Source of the DNA: Ancylomarina sp048268005
GTDB lineage: Bacteria; Bacteroidota; Bacteroidia; Bacteroidales; Marinifilaceae
Reading direction: 5' to 3'
DNA length: 64,000 bases
Assembly: GCA_048268005.1 (NCBI GenBank)
Contig: JBLWWJ010000002.1
Coordinates: forward strand, 1-64,000
The position numbers and the translations under genes were made by a program. The notes under the pieces were generated by a model. It searched no databases, was not told where the DNA came from, and was given only the letters and a program-made list of their open reading frames with translations. Shown piece after piece: positions 16,391-25,402 of the stretch; the first letter of the stretch is position 1, and each line of letters opens with the position of its first letter.

Positions 16391-17386
16391 TTATCTGAGT
16401 TCTTCTGTCAATAGAGTTATCTCTATGGCAGGAGATATCTTTTCATATAGAATGTTGTAAACAGCCATAGTAATTGGCATGTGTACCTTATATTTTTCGT
16501 TAATTTCCTTGATACATTTAACAGCGTAATACCCCTCAGCAATCATGTGCATCTCAAGTTGTGCTGTTTTTACCGAATAGCCTTTCCCAATCATGGTACC
16601 GAAGGTTCTGTTACGACTAAACTGCGAATAACAGGTTACCAGAAGGTCGCCTAGGTAGGCAGAACTTTTAATATCTCGAGTAATAGGATGAACGGTGTCA
16701 ACAAAACGTTTGATTTCCTGAATAGCATTCGAAATTAAAACAGATTGGAAATTATCGCCATAACGTAAGCCATGACAGATACCTGCTGCTATGGCAAACA
16801 CATTTTTAAGAACGGCTGCGTACTCGGTGCCATAAATATCATCCGATGTGGTTGTCATGATATAAGGGCATTCCATCTTTTCAGCTAAGAATTCAGCTTT
16901 TTTATTGTCCTGGCAAGAAATGGTCAGGTAAGATAAACGTTCCATGGCAACCTCTTCGGCATGACATGGACCAGAAATAACGCCAATGCTATCGGTTGGG
17001 ATCTGATAGATGTGGTGGAAGAAATCACCAATAATCATATTTTCATCTGGAACAATACCTTTGATGGCTGAAACAATGAATTTATCCTTAAGTTGAACGG
17101 TTAGTTTTGATAAGGCATTCTTTAAAAAAGCCGATGGTATTGCGAATATGATTAAATCTGAATCTTCAACGATTTTATTGATATCATTGTAGAATTGAAT
17201 CGTATCTATATCAAAATCAACATCAGTAAGATAACGAGGATTGTGTCCCAATTTTTTAAATTGAGAACTTGTATCGACATTTCTCATATACCAGTTGAGT
17301 TCGACATCATTTTCCCTAAGGATTTTTGCGATGGCAGTGGCCCAACTTCCTCCACCAATAATGGCTATTTTAGAAGATTCGTTCAT
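16391..17386 (-). CDS. gpsA: Glycerol-3-phosphate dehydrogenase [NAD(P)+]
   Basis: This 331-residue enzyme reduces dihydroxyacetone phosphate to sn-glycerol 3-phosphate, the backbone for phospholipids. The N-terminal dinucleotide motif is GGGSWATAIA (residues 11-20). ISGPCHAEEVA and the catalytic-lysine region YAAVLKNVFAIAAGI follow. It lies in the lysS-gpsA-pgi block, 93 bp upstream of pgi. A 278-bp stretch separates it from lysS, so it may have its own promoter. Confidence 0.96.
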   Translation of the reverse strand: MNESSKIAIIGGGSWATAIAKILRENDVELNWYMRNVDTSSQFKKLGHNPRYLTDVDFDIDTIQFYNDINKIVEDSDLIIFAIPSAFLKNALSKLTVQLKDKFIVSAIKGIVPDENMIIGDFFHHIYQIPTDSIGVISGPCHAEEVAMERLSYLTISCQDNKKAEFLAEKMECPYIMTTTSDDIYGTEYAAVLKNVFAIAAGICHGLRYGDNFQSVLISNAIQEIKRFVDTVHPITRDIKSSAYLGDLLVTCYSQFSRNRTFGTMIGKGYSVKTAQLEMHMIAEGYYAVKCIKEINEKYKVHMPITMAVYNILYEKISPAIEITLLTEELR

Positions 17387-17472
17387 GTATTAGGTTTTGG
17401 TTCTCAATAGTCGCTTGCTGATAGATAAGCAATATCATGCAAGAGATTTCAAGGCCTTGGTGCTTAATTATC

Positions 17473-17488
17473 CTATAATGAATTATAG
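17473..17488. repeat. Short palindrome between lysS and gpsA
   Basis: CTATAAT and ATTATAG flank GA, a perfect 16-bp inverted repeat. A second inverted repeat (TCGTTC 17511-17516, GAACGA 17526-17531) and a small hairpin (GCTTGAA 17563-17569, TTCAAGC 17575-17581) follow. They may be operator or terminator elements; none has a clear U-tract and no function can be assigned. Confidence 0.3.
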
Positions 17489-17611
17489 AATGACCTCGAA
17501 GTAATGTGATCGTTCTTTTTATATCGAACGAATTCAACAAATTGGATGAATAAGGCATTGGAGCTTGAAATATATTCAAGCCCCATTGCTTAGTCCTATA
17601 TGAATGGATGC

Positions 17612-19333
17612 TTAAGCTAACCAGCCTGCAACAACGTCTTGGCTTGGGTTAGTTAATCCCATTTTATTTTTCTTATTAATACCACAAATTTCCTGGTGGA
17701 ATTTTGTTGATTTAACCTCCTTGATAGCAGCAACAGTTTGATATCCCGCTTTGCGAATGACCTCAACCCATTCTCTTGAAATACCTAAGTCCATGAACTT
17801 CTCATCACCATCAACAACCGCTTTCTTCTCTGGACGCATCTGTGGGAAGAAAAGCACATCCTGAATAGATTGTGAATCGGTCATCAACATGGTTAAACGG
17901 TCGATACCAATACCCATACCTGATGTAGGAGGCATACCATACTCAAGTGCACGAACAAAGTCCATATCGATAAACATGGCTTCATCATCACCTTTAGCAC
18001 CCAACTGCAATTGGTCTTGGAAACGCTCCAACTGATCGATAGGATCGTTAAGCTCAGAATAAGCATTACAAACTTCCTTACCGTTTACCATTAGCTCAAA
18101 ACGTTCCGTTAATTCTGGGTTCTCACGGTGTTTTTTACACAATGGAGACATTTCAACAGGATAGTCAGTAATGAAAGTTGGTTGAATGTAGTTTCCTTCG
18201 CATTTCTCACCAAAAATCTCATCAATTAGTTTCCCTTTTCCAAAGCTTTCGTCAACTTCAATACCTATTTCAGTACAGAATGCACGAAGTTCTTCCTCCG
18301 ACTTTCCTGTAATATCAAAGCCAGTAAATTCTTTGATAGAGTCAGTCATTGAAATACGCTTGAACGGACGCTTAAAGTCGATTTCTTTATCTCCTAAACC
18401 AATTTTTGTTTTACCGTGAAGATCAAGAGCAACTTTCTCAATCATTTCCTCAGTAAAGTCCATCATCCAGTTGTAGTCTTTATAAGCTACATAAATTTCC
18501 ATTACAGTAAACTCCGGATTGTGAGTACGGTCCATACCTTCGTTACGGAAATCTTTTGCAAACTCGTAAACACCATCAAAACCACCAACGATCAAACGCT
18601 TAAGGTATAGCTCATTTGCAATACGCATATACAATGGAATATCCAATGCATTGTGATGTGTCTCGAACGGACGAGCTGAAGCTCCACCGGGAATAGCTTG
18701 TAGGATTGGCGTCTCAACCTCAAGGTAACCTTTGCTATTGAATAGCTCACGCATTGAGTTGATAATTTGAGTACGCTTGATAAATGTGTCCTTTACCTTA
18801 GGGTTAACAACCAAGTCAACGTAACGCTGACGGTAACGTAACTCAGGATCGGTAAAAGCATCATATACTTTTCCGTCTTTTTCCTTTACGATTGGAAGCG
18901 GACGTATTGATTTTGATAGAACAGTTAATTCAGAGGTGTGAACTGAAGTTTCGCCCACCTTTGTTTTAAATACGTATCCCTTAATTCCTACAAAGTCACC
19001 GATATCCAAAAGTTTTTTGAATACAGTGTTGTAAAGAGTTTTATCCTCATTCGGGCAAATGTCGTCGCGGCTGATATAAACCTGAATTCGACCATTTGCA
19101 TCTTGAAGTTCAATAAAAGAAGCCTTACCCATAATTCGGCGGCTCATGATTCTACCTGCAAGGACTACTTCCTGATAATTGTTCTTCTCAGGATCGAAAT
19201 TCTCAAGAATTTCGTCGCTATACACGTTTACCTTGTACTCGGCAGCAGGGAAAGGATCAATTCCTAAAGCTTGAAGTTCTTTTAAGGAATTTCTTCTAAT
19301 GACTTCTTGCTCACTAAGTTCTAACGTATTCAT
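17612..19333 (-). CDS. lysS: Lysyl-tRNA synthetase, class II
   Basis: The start is the ATG at 19333 (MNTLELSEQEVIRR). A longer reading from 19384 would begin upstream of the -7 element at 19362-19369. The 573-residue enzyme charges tRNA-Lys. It has the N-terminal OB-fold anticodon domain (about 50-150) and the class II core with motif 2 (FRNEGMDRTHNPEFTVMEIY) and motif 3 (GMGIGIDRLTMLMT). A C-terminal extension of about 75 residues follows motif 3, as in Bacteroidota LysRS. It heads the lysS-gpsA-pgi block. Confidence 0.97.
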   Translation of the reverse strand: MNTLELSEQEVIRRNSLKELQALGIDPFPAAEYKVNVYSDEILENFDPEKNNYQEVVLAGRIMSRRIMGKASFIELQDANGRIQVYISRDDICPNEDKTLYNTVFKKLLDIGDFVGIKGYVFKTKVGETSVHTSELTVLSKSIRPLPIVKEKDGKVYDAFTDPELRYRQRYVDLVVNPKVKDTFIKRTQIINSMRELFNSKGYLEVETPILQAIPGGASARPFETHHNALDIPLYMRIANELYLKRLIVGGFDGVYEFAKDFRNEGMDRTHNPEFTVMEIYVAYKDYNWMMDFTEEMIEKVALDLHGKTKIGLGDKEIDFKRPFKRISMTDSIKEFTGFDITGKSEEELRAFCTEIGIEVDESFGKGKLIDEIFGEKCEGNYIQPTFITDYPVEMSPLCKKHRENPELTERFELMVNGKEVCNAYSELNDPIDQLERFQDQLQLGAKGDDEAMFIDMDFVRALEYGMPPTSGMGIGIDRLTMLMTDSQSIQDVLFFPQMRPEKKAVVDGDEKFMDLGISREWVEVIRKAGYQTVAAIKEVKSTKFHQEICGINKKNKMGLTNPSQDVVAGWLA

Positions 19334-19361
19334 CTCTAATCTAATAATATTAATTTGGATG

Positions 19362-19369
19362 CAAAGATA
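19362..19369 (-). promoter_or_regulatory. Candidate -7 element for lysS
   Basis: On the minus strand this reads TATCTTTG, matching TAnnTTTG, 29 bp before the lysS ATG. Its position argues for the shorter lysS start. Confidence 0.5.
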
Positions 19370-19548
19370 TAATAATATGTGCAAAATATTAAAAGCAACT
19401 GCTTTAGTTAAGAGGAAATCAGCGTTTTATTTCTTATTATTGCCGAAAAATAGGTGGTATTTAGAATCTTTAAAAATAAAGTTTTTTATCTGTTGGAGGG
19501 CAGTTGATAATTTTTTTGAATTTCAGCCTTTCTTTAGACTCAAAAATA

Positions 19549-19556
19549 TAAATTTG
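19549..19556 (+). promoter_or_regulatory. Candidate -7 element for lipA
   Basis: TAAATTTG matches TAnnTTTG. It would give a leader of about 150 nt before lipA, in the 382-bp divergent region between lysS and lipA. No -33 element stands out, and nothing else was recognised in this gap. Confidence 0.35.
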
Positions 19557-19715
19557 CATTCAATCTATAATTCTGACTAAGTGTTTGGATTTGAGTTTTA
19601 AAACAACTGAATATAAGGGCTTAAATAAAGATTCTTTTTATAGAAAATTTTAAAGTGATTGTTCTTAACAGGTCAATGATTCATTCCTGATGTGAATGAA
19701 GTAAATATTGAAAAA

Positions 19716-20597
19716 ATGAAGATGAAAAGAAAACCAGATTGGTTGAAAATACAATTGCCTAAGGGCGATGATTACTCATATGTGAATGGCATTGTTCGCG
19801 ATCATGGTTTGCATACAATTTGTTCAAGTGGAAAATGTCCTAATGTGGGAGAGTGTTGGGGTAATGGTACTGCAACTTTTATGATTTTAGGAAACATTTG
19901 CACAAGAGCGTGTAAATTCTGTAATGTAAAAACAGGAAAACCGCTTGCTGCTGATTGGAAAGAGCCACGCCGTTTAGCCAAGTCAATCAAGTTGATGAAG
20001 TTGAAGCATGCTGTTATTACTTCTGTAGATCGTGATGATCTTGAGGATGGTGGATCTGGCATTTGGGCTGAAACAATCAAAGAAATTAGAAAGGATAACC
20101 CGACAACGACACTGGAAGTTTTGATTCCGGATTTTAATGGCAAGCAGGAAGACATTCAGAGAGTAATTGACGAAAACCCAGAGGTGATTTCTCATAATCT
20201 TGAAACCGTGCGCCGATTAACACCAGAGGTTCGCAGTCGTGCTAAATACGATTTGAGTTTACAGGTCTTAAAACAAATTGCCGATGCAGGTATTGTTGCC
20301 AAATCGGGTATTATGCTTGGTTTGGGTGAGACGGAAGAGGAAATTTATCAGGTGATGGATGATTTGTTGGCTGTTGGTGTTAAGGTAATGACCATAGGGC
20401 AATATTTACAGCCATCGCGCCAGCATTTAGCTGTAGAGGAATATGTAACGCCGGAAACCTTTAAAAAATACGAGGCTGTAGGTTTAGAAAAAGGATTTGC
20501 ATTTTGCGAGAGTACTCCTTTGGTGAGATCATCCTACCATGCTGAGCGTCATGTAAAAGCTCTGGATCTTAAAGATTTGGTGAAGAATAAGGCTTAG
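19716..20597 (+). CDS. lipA: Lipoyl synthase (radical SAM)
   Basis: LipA inserts two sulfurs into protein-bound octanoyl chains to make lipoyl cofactor for pyruvate and related dehydrogenases. Both Fe-S sites are present: the auxiliary cluster Cys set in CSSGKCPNVGECW and the radical SAM motif CTRACKFC. The C-terminal RSSYHAE loop supplies the auxiliary cluster's serine ligand. The start is set at the ATG at 19716 (MKMKRKPDWLK), which aligns with usual family starts; an in-frame GTG at 19692 would add eight residues. lipB follows 37 bp downstream, so they are probably one operon. Confidence 0.96.
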   Translation: MKMKRKPDWLKIQLPKGDDYSYVNGIVRDHGLHTICSSGKCPNVGECWGNGTATFMILGNICTRACKFCNVKTGKPLAADWKEPRRLAKSIKLMKLKHAVITSVDRDDLEDGGSGIWAETIKEIRKDNPTTTLEVLIPDFNGKQEDIQRVIDENPEVISHNLETVRRLTPEVRSRAKYDLSLQVLKQIADAGIVAKSGIMLGLGETEEEIYQVMDDLLAVGVKVMTIGQYLQPSRQHLAVEEYVTPETFKKYEAVGLEKGFAFCESTPLVRSSYHAERHVKALDLKDLVKNKA

Positions 20598-20634
20598 TGT
20601 TTATAATTGATATAAATAAAAATATTTTTTAAAG

Positions 20635-21342
20635 ATGAGTAAAGCAACTGTATTTCGTGACCTGTCATCAATAGATTACAAAGAAGCCTGGGATTATCAG
20701 GAAAAGCTATTTGATGAAGTTTTAGCATCGAAGCAGGCTAATGCTGATTTGCCTGCAGAGGAAAAGAAGCTCAGCAATAATTATCTTTTATTCTGTGAAC
20801 ATCCTCACGTTTATACAATAGGAAAGAGTGGTAAAGAGCAGAATATGCTTCTTGATATGATTCAGTTACAAGCGAAGAATGCTACTTTTCATAAAATTAA
20901 TAGAGGTGGAGATATCACTTATCATGGGCCAGGTCAAATTGTTGGTTACCCGATATTGAATTTGGAAACCTACGATATGGGAATCAAAAACTATATCGAT
21001 AATCTGGAACAGGCTGTTATTAATTGTATCGCCGATTATGGATTAGAAGGTCACCGACTTGAAGGTGCAACAGGGGTTTGGTTAGATATTGATAAACCAA
21101 CTGTGAGAAAGATTTGTGCCATAGGTGTTCGTGTAAGCAGATGGGTGAGTATGCATGGTTTTGCATTTAATGTGAATACAGATTTAGACTATTTTGGATA
21201 TATTAATCCATGCGGTTTTCAGGACAAAGGCGTCACATCTTTAAAAAAAGAACTGGGTAAAGAGCTTGATATCGAGGAAGTAAAACATAATTTGAGAAAT
21301 CATATTGCTAACTTGTTTGATATGACGTTTAAAAATGACTAA
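20635..21342 (+). CDS. lipB: Octanoyl-[ACP]:protein N-octanoyltransferase
   Basis: This 235-residue protein transfers octanoyl from acyl carrier protein to lipoyl domains, the step before LipA. The family signature is visible (RGGDITYHGPGQIVGYPI), with the catalytic Lys region near RKICAIGVRVSRWVSMHG and the Cys in INPCGF. The length is near the upper end of the family norm. It lies between lipA and recJ on the same strand, 23 bp before recJ. Confidence 0.96.
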   Translation: MSKATVFRDLSSIDYKEAWDYQEKLFDEVLASKQANADLPAEEKKLSNNYLLFCEHPHVYTIGKSGKEQNMLLDMIQLQAKNATFHKINRGGDITYHGPGQIVGYPILNLETYDMGIKNYIDNLEQAVINCIADYGLEGHRLEGATGVWLDIDKPTVRKICAIGVRVSRWVSMHGFAFNVNTDLDYFGYINPCGFQDKGVTSLKKELGKELDIEEVKHNLRNHIANLFDMTFKND

Positions 21343-21365
21343 TTTCCCGATCTAAAGATCGAACT

Positions 21366-23078
21366 ATGGATAAAAGATGGGTAATCAATGAGCCGGGAGA
21401 AGAGGAAACGATTGAGTCGCTTTCTCAGTCATTAGGTGTCGATGAAGTTGTTGCAAATTTGCTTGTGCAGAGAGGAATCCAAACTTTTGACGAAGCAAAG
21501 GCATTTTTTCGACCAAGTCTCGACGATTTGCATGATCCATTTTTAATGAAAGATATGGATAAGGCTGTGACCAGATTGGTCACAGCCTTAACTAATCAGG
21601 AGCGTGTCATGATTTATGGTGACTATGATGTTGATGGTACAACATCTGTCGCTTTGGTTTACACCTTCTTAAAAAAACATTTCGATTACATCGACTATTA
21701 CATTCCAGATCGTTATTCTGAAGGCTATGGTATTTCTTTAAAAGGAATTGATTTCGCAGCTGAAAGTAAAGTGACTTTGGTTATAGCATTGGATTGTGGT
21801 ATTAAAGCCATGGAGAAGATAGCTTACGCCAAAGAAAAAGGGATTGATTTTATCATTTGTGATCATCATACCCCTGATGAGGTTTTACCTGAGGCAGCAG
21901 CTGTTTTGGATCCTAAGCGTGTCGATTGTGAATATCCTAGTGATTGTCTTTCAGGATGCGGTGTTGGTTTTAAGCTGATGCAAGGTTTGAGTCAACATCT
22001 CAATTGGCCTTTTGAAAATCTAATTCCTTTATTAGATCTTGTTGCTGTAAGTATTGCATCTGATATTGTTCCAATTGAAGGTGAGAATCGGGTTTTAGCA
22101 CATTATGGTCTTATTCAATTGAATAAGTACCCTCGATTAGGTCTAAAAACCATTATGAATTTAGCTGGTGTTAATAAGGATTTATCAGTTAATGATATTG
22201 TATTTAAAGTAGGTCCTAGAATAAATGCTGCTGGTCGAATTCAGTCGGGACGTCATGCGGTTCAACTTTTAATTGTTGAAGAAGAAGATGCTGCTGTCCT
22301 GATTGGTGATAGTATTAATACCATGAATGAGGATCGTAAGGAATTGGATCATTCTATTACGGATGAAGCTTTAGAGCGATTGAATAAGGCTGAGAAAGTA
22401 GAATCGAAGAAAAGTACGGTTCTTTTCGATAGAAATTGGCATAAGGGAGTTATAGGAATTGTCGCTTCACGAATGATTGAAACCTATTATCGTCCAACGG
22501 TTATACTAACCGAGTCCAATGGTATGGCTACAGGATCTGCCCGATCGGTTGATGGATTCGATTTATATCAGGCTATATCGGCTTGTAGTGATCTTCTGGA
22601 GAATTTTGGTGGTCACAAGTATGCTGCAGGTCTTACCATGAAATTGGCAAATGTTAGTGAATTCCAACAACGGTTTGAAGAGTACGTTCAAAACAATATC
22701 TCAGACGATATGTTAGTGCCTCAAATTAAGATTGATGCCAGAATCAAGCTTTCAGATATTACGCCAAAATTTTTCCGACTGCTTAAACAATTCGAGCCTT
22801 TTGGGCCTAAGAATATGACACCTGTTTTTATGAGTGAAGATGTCGTTGACTATGGTTATTCCAGACAAGTTGGTAAGAATAAGGAACATCTAAAACTCTC
22901 GGTAGTAGATGATATTCGTGATGCTAATGTGAAAAGTGGAATAGCATTTCAAATGGGAAAAATGTATCCTAAAATTGCAAAGGGGGCACCTTTCAATATT
23001 TGTTATTCTCTTCAGGAAAATGAATACATGGGTAAGGTAGAAACTCAAATGATGATTCGTGACCTGAAAATATCCTAA
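21366..23078 (+). CDS. recJ: Single-stranded-DNA-specific exonuclease RecJ
   Basis: This 570-residue 5'-3' ssDNA exonuclease acts in recombination and mismatch/base-excision repair. DHH-superfamily motifs are present: DYDVDGTTSVALVY (about residues 86-99), LDCGIK, CDHHTPDE (motif III) and GPRINAAGR. The DHHA1 segment ENFGGHKYAAGLTM and a C-terminal OB-fold (about 460-570) follow. It ends 4 bp inside the convergent DUF479 gene. Confidence 0.96.
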   Translation: MDKRWVINEPGEEETIESLSQSLGVDEVVANLLVQRGIQTFDEAKAFFRPSLDDLHDPFLMKDMDKAVTRLVTALTNQERVMIYGDYDVDGTTSVALVYTFLKKHFDYIDYYIPDRYSEGYGISLKGIDFAAESKVTLVIALDCGIKAMEKIAYAKEKGIDFIICDHHTPDEVLPEAAAVLDPKRVDCEYPSDCLSGCGVGFKLMQGLSQHLNWPFENLIPLLDLVAVSIASDIVPIEGENRVLAHYGLIQLNKYPRLGLKTIMNLAGVNKDLSVNDIVFKVGPRINAAGRIQSGRHAVQLLIVEEEDAAVLIGDSINTMNEDRKELDHSITDEALERLNKAEKVESKKSTVLFDRNWHKGVIGIVASRMIETYYRPTVILTESNGMATGSARSVDGFDLYQAISACSDLLENFGGHKYAAGLTMKLANVSEFQQRFEEYVQNNISDDMLVPQIKIDARIKLSDITPKFFRLLKQFEPFGPKNMTPVFMSEDVVDYGYSRQVGKNKEHLKLSVVDDIRDANVKSGIAFQMGKMYPKIAKGAPFNICYSLQENEYMGKVETQMMIRDLKIS

Positions 23079-23683
23079 GATTTTTCAATCCTATATTTTA
23101 ACTCAATTCCTTTTTCGTTGAGGATATAATTAATAATATCTTCCATAAACGTGTGGAATTCACTCTCAAGAGCTTCGTAATTCTCTAATAGAACATCAAT
23201 CCCTAAATCTGTCTTATCTGGCAGGCTGGTATGTCGAACCATGATATTTAGAGCTGTTCTTAGACCTTCAATTTCGGCGTAGGTCTCCAATCTTCTGCTT
23301 TTAATAAGAAAGGGTAGAAACATCTTCACTTGTCTTGGAAGAACTAAATAGTTTTTCACTAAGGCTTCATGGCACCTGGACACAAATATGGGTAAGCTTT
23401 GTTTGTGATAAAGTGCCCAGTTCCTGGCAAGAAAATGATCGTAAACGACATCTGTTACAACACCTGAATATTTCCTGTAAACTTCTCTGAAGTATTGTCC
23501 GCTTTGACTAACCAGCGGGTGCGTATCTGTATAAAAATCAATTGATCGATGTAGAAGGATACCATTCCGAATTTCTGTCTTGTAGTTTTCATATTTTCTG
23601 CCTTTCACATAGTCAGCCATAAAGTTACCGACCATTATTTTTTCGGACTCACCAGAAAGATAGAGATGTGCTAAGAAATTCAT
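23075..23683 (-). CDS. ACP phosphodiesterase-like protein (DUF479/AcpH family)
   Basis: This 202-residue protein begins MNFLAHLYLS and has MVGNFMADYVKG, HRSIDFYTDTHP and VVYDHFLARNW, all family hallmarks carrying His/Asp metal ligands of an HD-like fold. E. coli AcpH removes 4'-phosphopantetheine from acyl carrier protein. Many Bacteroidota homologues have not been tested, so the substrate is inferred. The 3' end overlaps recJ by 4 bp. Confidence 0.85.
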   Translation of the reverse strand: MNFLAHLYLSGESEKIMVGNFMADYVKGRKYENYKTEIRNGILLHRSIDFYTDTHPLVSQSGQYFREVYRKYSGVVTDVVYDHFLARNWALYHKQSLPIFVSRCHEALVKNYLVLPRQVKMFLPFLIKSRRLETYAEIEGLRTALNIMVRHTSLPDKTDLGIDVLLENYEALESEFHTFMEDIINYILNEKGIELKYRIEKS

Positions 23684-23954
23684 GCAAGTAGTTTATTTTC
23701 TCATGAAGATAAGCTTTCGATTGAAAGTTTGATGGGTTATTCATCTTTTTTGTCCTTTGAGATTCACAAAAATCAAGGAGATATAAAATATCGAATTATA
23801 AATTAAAAGTCAAGTGTTGAGGTAATGTTAAGCAACAAGCTTTAAATGAGAATTTTAAATTTCGTCTTTTTCAATTAAAAGTATAAATTTAAGGGGATGG
23901 AACATATTGTTCTATTTAAGGTTAAAAATTAAATGAGTATTAACTTTTAAACAT

Positions 23955-23960
23955 GGAGGT
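23955..23960 (+). promoter_or_regulatory. Strong Shine-Dalgarno site
   Basis: GGAGGT lies 6 bp before the ATG at 23967. Such strong sites are uncommon in Bacteroidota, so this gene may be well translated. Confidence 0.6.
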
Positions 23961-23966
23961 TTTAAC

Positions 23967-25322
23967 ATGGCAATTAAAAAGGTAATTATCATTGGTGCTG
24001 CTGGTCGTGATTTTCACAATTTCAACACCTATTTCAGAAACAATCAGGATTATAAAGTTGTTGCTTTTACAGCAGCTCAAATTCCCGACATTGATGGGCG
24101 TAAGTATCCTGCAGAATTAGCGGGTGGACTTTATCCAGAAGGTATTCCAATTTATGCGGAAGAGGAATTGACTGAACTGATTAAGAAGCACGAAATTGAT
24201 GATTGTGTATTCTCTTATTCTGATGTTTCTTATCAGCATGTAATGAATATGAGTGCTATTGTTAATGCTGCCGGTGCTAATTTTAAGTTATTAGGTCCTG
24301 CTGATACCATGATTAGAAGTCATAAGCCTGTTATTGCTGTTGTGGCTACTCGCACCGGTTGTGGTAAATCACAAACTTCTCGTAAGGTTATTGAAGAATT
24401 GATGGCTAAAGGATTAAGAGTTATTGCAATTCGCCACCCAATGCCTTATGGCGATTTGGTTGCTCAAAAAGTACAGCGATTTGCTACAGTGGAAGATTTA
24501 AAGAAGCATAATTGTACGATAGAGGAAATGGAAGAGTATGAGCCACACGTAAGTCGTGGAAATATTATATATGCCGGGGTTGATTATGAGGCAATTATCC
24601 GAGCTGCTGAGAACGATCCGTCTGGTTGTGATGTGATTATTTGGGACGGTGGAAACAATGACTTTCCATTTTACAAGCCTGACTTGACTATAACGGTAGC
24701 TGATCCACATCGACCTGGAGCAGAATTGACCTATTATCCGGGTGAAGTTAATTTACGAATGGCAGATGTTGTTGTTATCAACAAGATGGATTCTGCATCG
24801 CCTGAAGGTATTCAAACCGTACGCGAAAGTATCGCTAAAGTTAATGATAAAGCGATTGTTGTTGATGGAGCTTCACCAATTTTGGTTAATAATCCAGACA
24901 TTATTAAGGGGAAGCGTGTATTGATTGTTGAGGATGGACCTACCTTAACACATGGTGAAATGAAGATTGGTGCTGGTACAGTAGCCGCTCGTAAATTTGG
25001 TGCTTCTGAAGAAGTTGATGCACGTCCATATTTAGTGGGTAAGCTAAAGGAGACTTTCGATATTTATCCAAATATTGGTTGCATTCTTCCAGCAATGGGT
25101 TATTCCGATCAGCAATTGAAAGATTTAGAGACTACAATTAATGATTGTGATTGTGATTCTGTGATTATTGGAACCCCAATCGACCTGAATCGAATTATTA
25201 ATATTAAAAAGCCCAATACTCGAGTTTATTACGATTTGGAAGAGATTGGTTATCCGAAATTATCTCACATCATCAATAAGTTTGTGAAAGAACAAGAATT
25301 GACTGGTGAGGCGGTTAACTAG
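23967..25322 (+). CDS. Cyclic 2,3-diphosphoglycerate synthetase-like P-loop NTPase
   Basis: This 451-residue protein has an N-terminal Rossmann-like region (KKVIIIGAAGRDFHNFN), a P-loop TRTGCGKSQTSRK near residues 129-141, an acidic WDGGNNDFPF motif and ITVADPHRPG. This layout matches proteins annotated as cyclic 2,3-diphosphoglycerate synthetase after the enzyme of Methanothermus fervidus. In bacteria the activity is largely untested; the sequence also fits a GTPase of the SIMIBI type. It is a single-gene unit with a strong ribosome site and its own terminator, after a 283-bp gap in which I see no other feature. Confidence 0.75.
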   Translation: MAIKKVIIIGAAGRDFHNFNTYFRNNQDYKVVAFTAAQIPDIDGRKYPAELAGGLYPEGIPIYAEEELTELIKKHEIDDCVFSYSDVSYQHVMNMSAIVNAAGANFKLLGPADTMIRSHKPVIAVVATRTGCGKSQTSRKVIEELMAKGLRVIAIRHPMPYGDLVAQKVQRFATVEDLKKHNCTIEEMEEYEPHVSRGNIIYAGVDYEAIIRAAENDPSGCDVIIWDGGNNDFPFYKPDLTITVADPHRPGAELTYYPGEVNLRMADVVVINKMDSASPEGIQTVRESIAKVNDKAIVVDGASPILVNNPDIIKGKRVLIVEDGPTLTHGEMKIGAGTVAARKFGASEEVDARPYLVGKLKETFDIYPNIGCILPAMGYSDQQLKDLETTINDCDCDSVIIGTPIDLNRIINIKKPNTRVYYDLEEIGYPKLSHIINKFVKEQELTGEAVN

Positions 25323-25354
25323 ATTTGATCTTCTCTTTTTGATATAAAACAAAG

Positions 25355-25384
25355 AAGGGAGTGCATTTGCACTCCCTTTTTTAT
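25355..25384. terminator. Bidirectional terminator between the cpgS-like gene and uraA
   Basis: Arms AAGGGAGTGC (25355-25364) and GCACTCCCTT (25369-25378) form a perfect 10-bp stem around a 4-nt loop, followed by a T run. Confidence 0.9.
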
Positions 25385-25402
25385 AATATTTAGTCTAGTA
25401 TC

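Noticed and set aside
17370..17579. A 69-codon minus-strand frame between gpsA and lysS
   Set aside because: It overlaps the gpsA start, has no conserved features and contains several small inverted repeats more like regulatory DNA.
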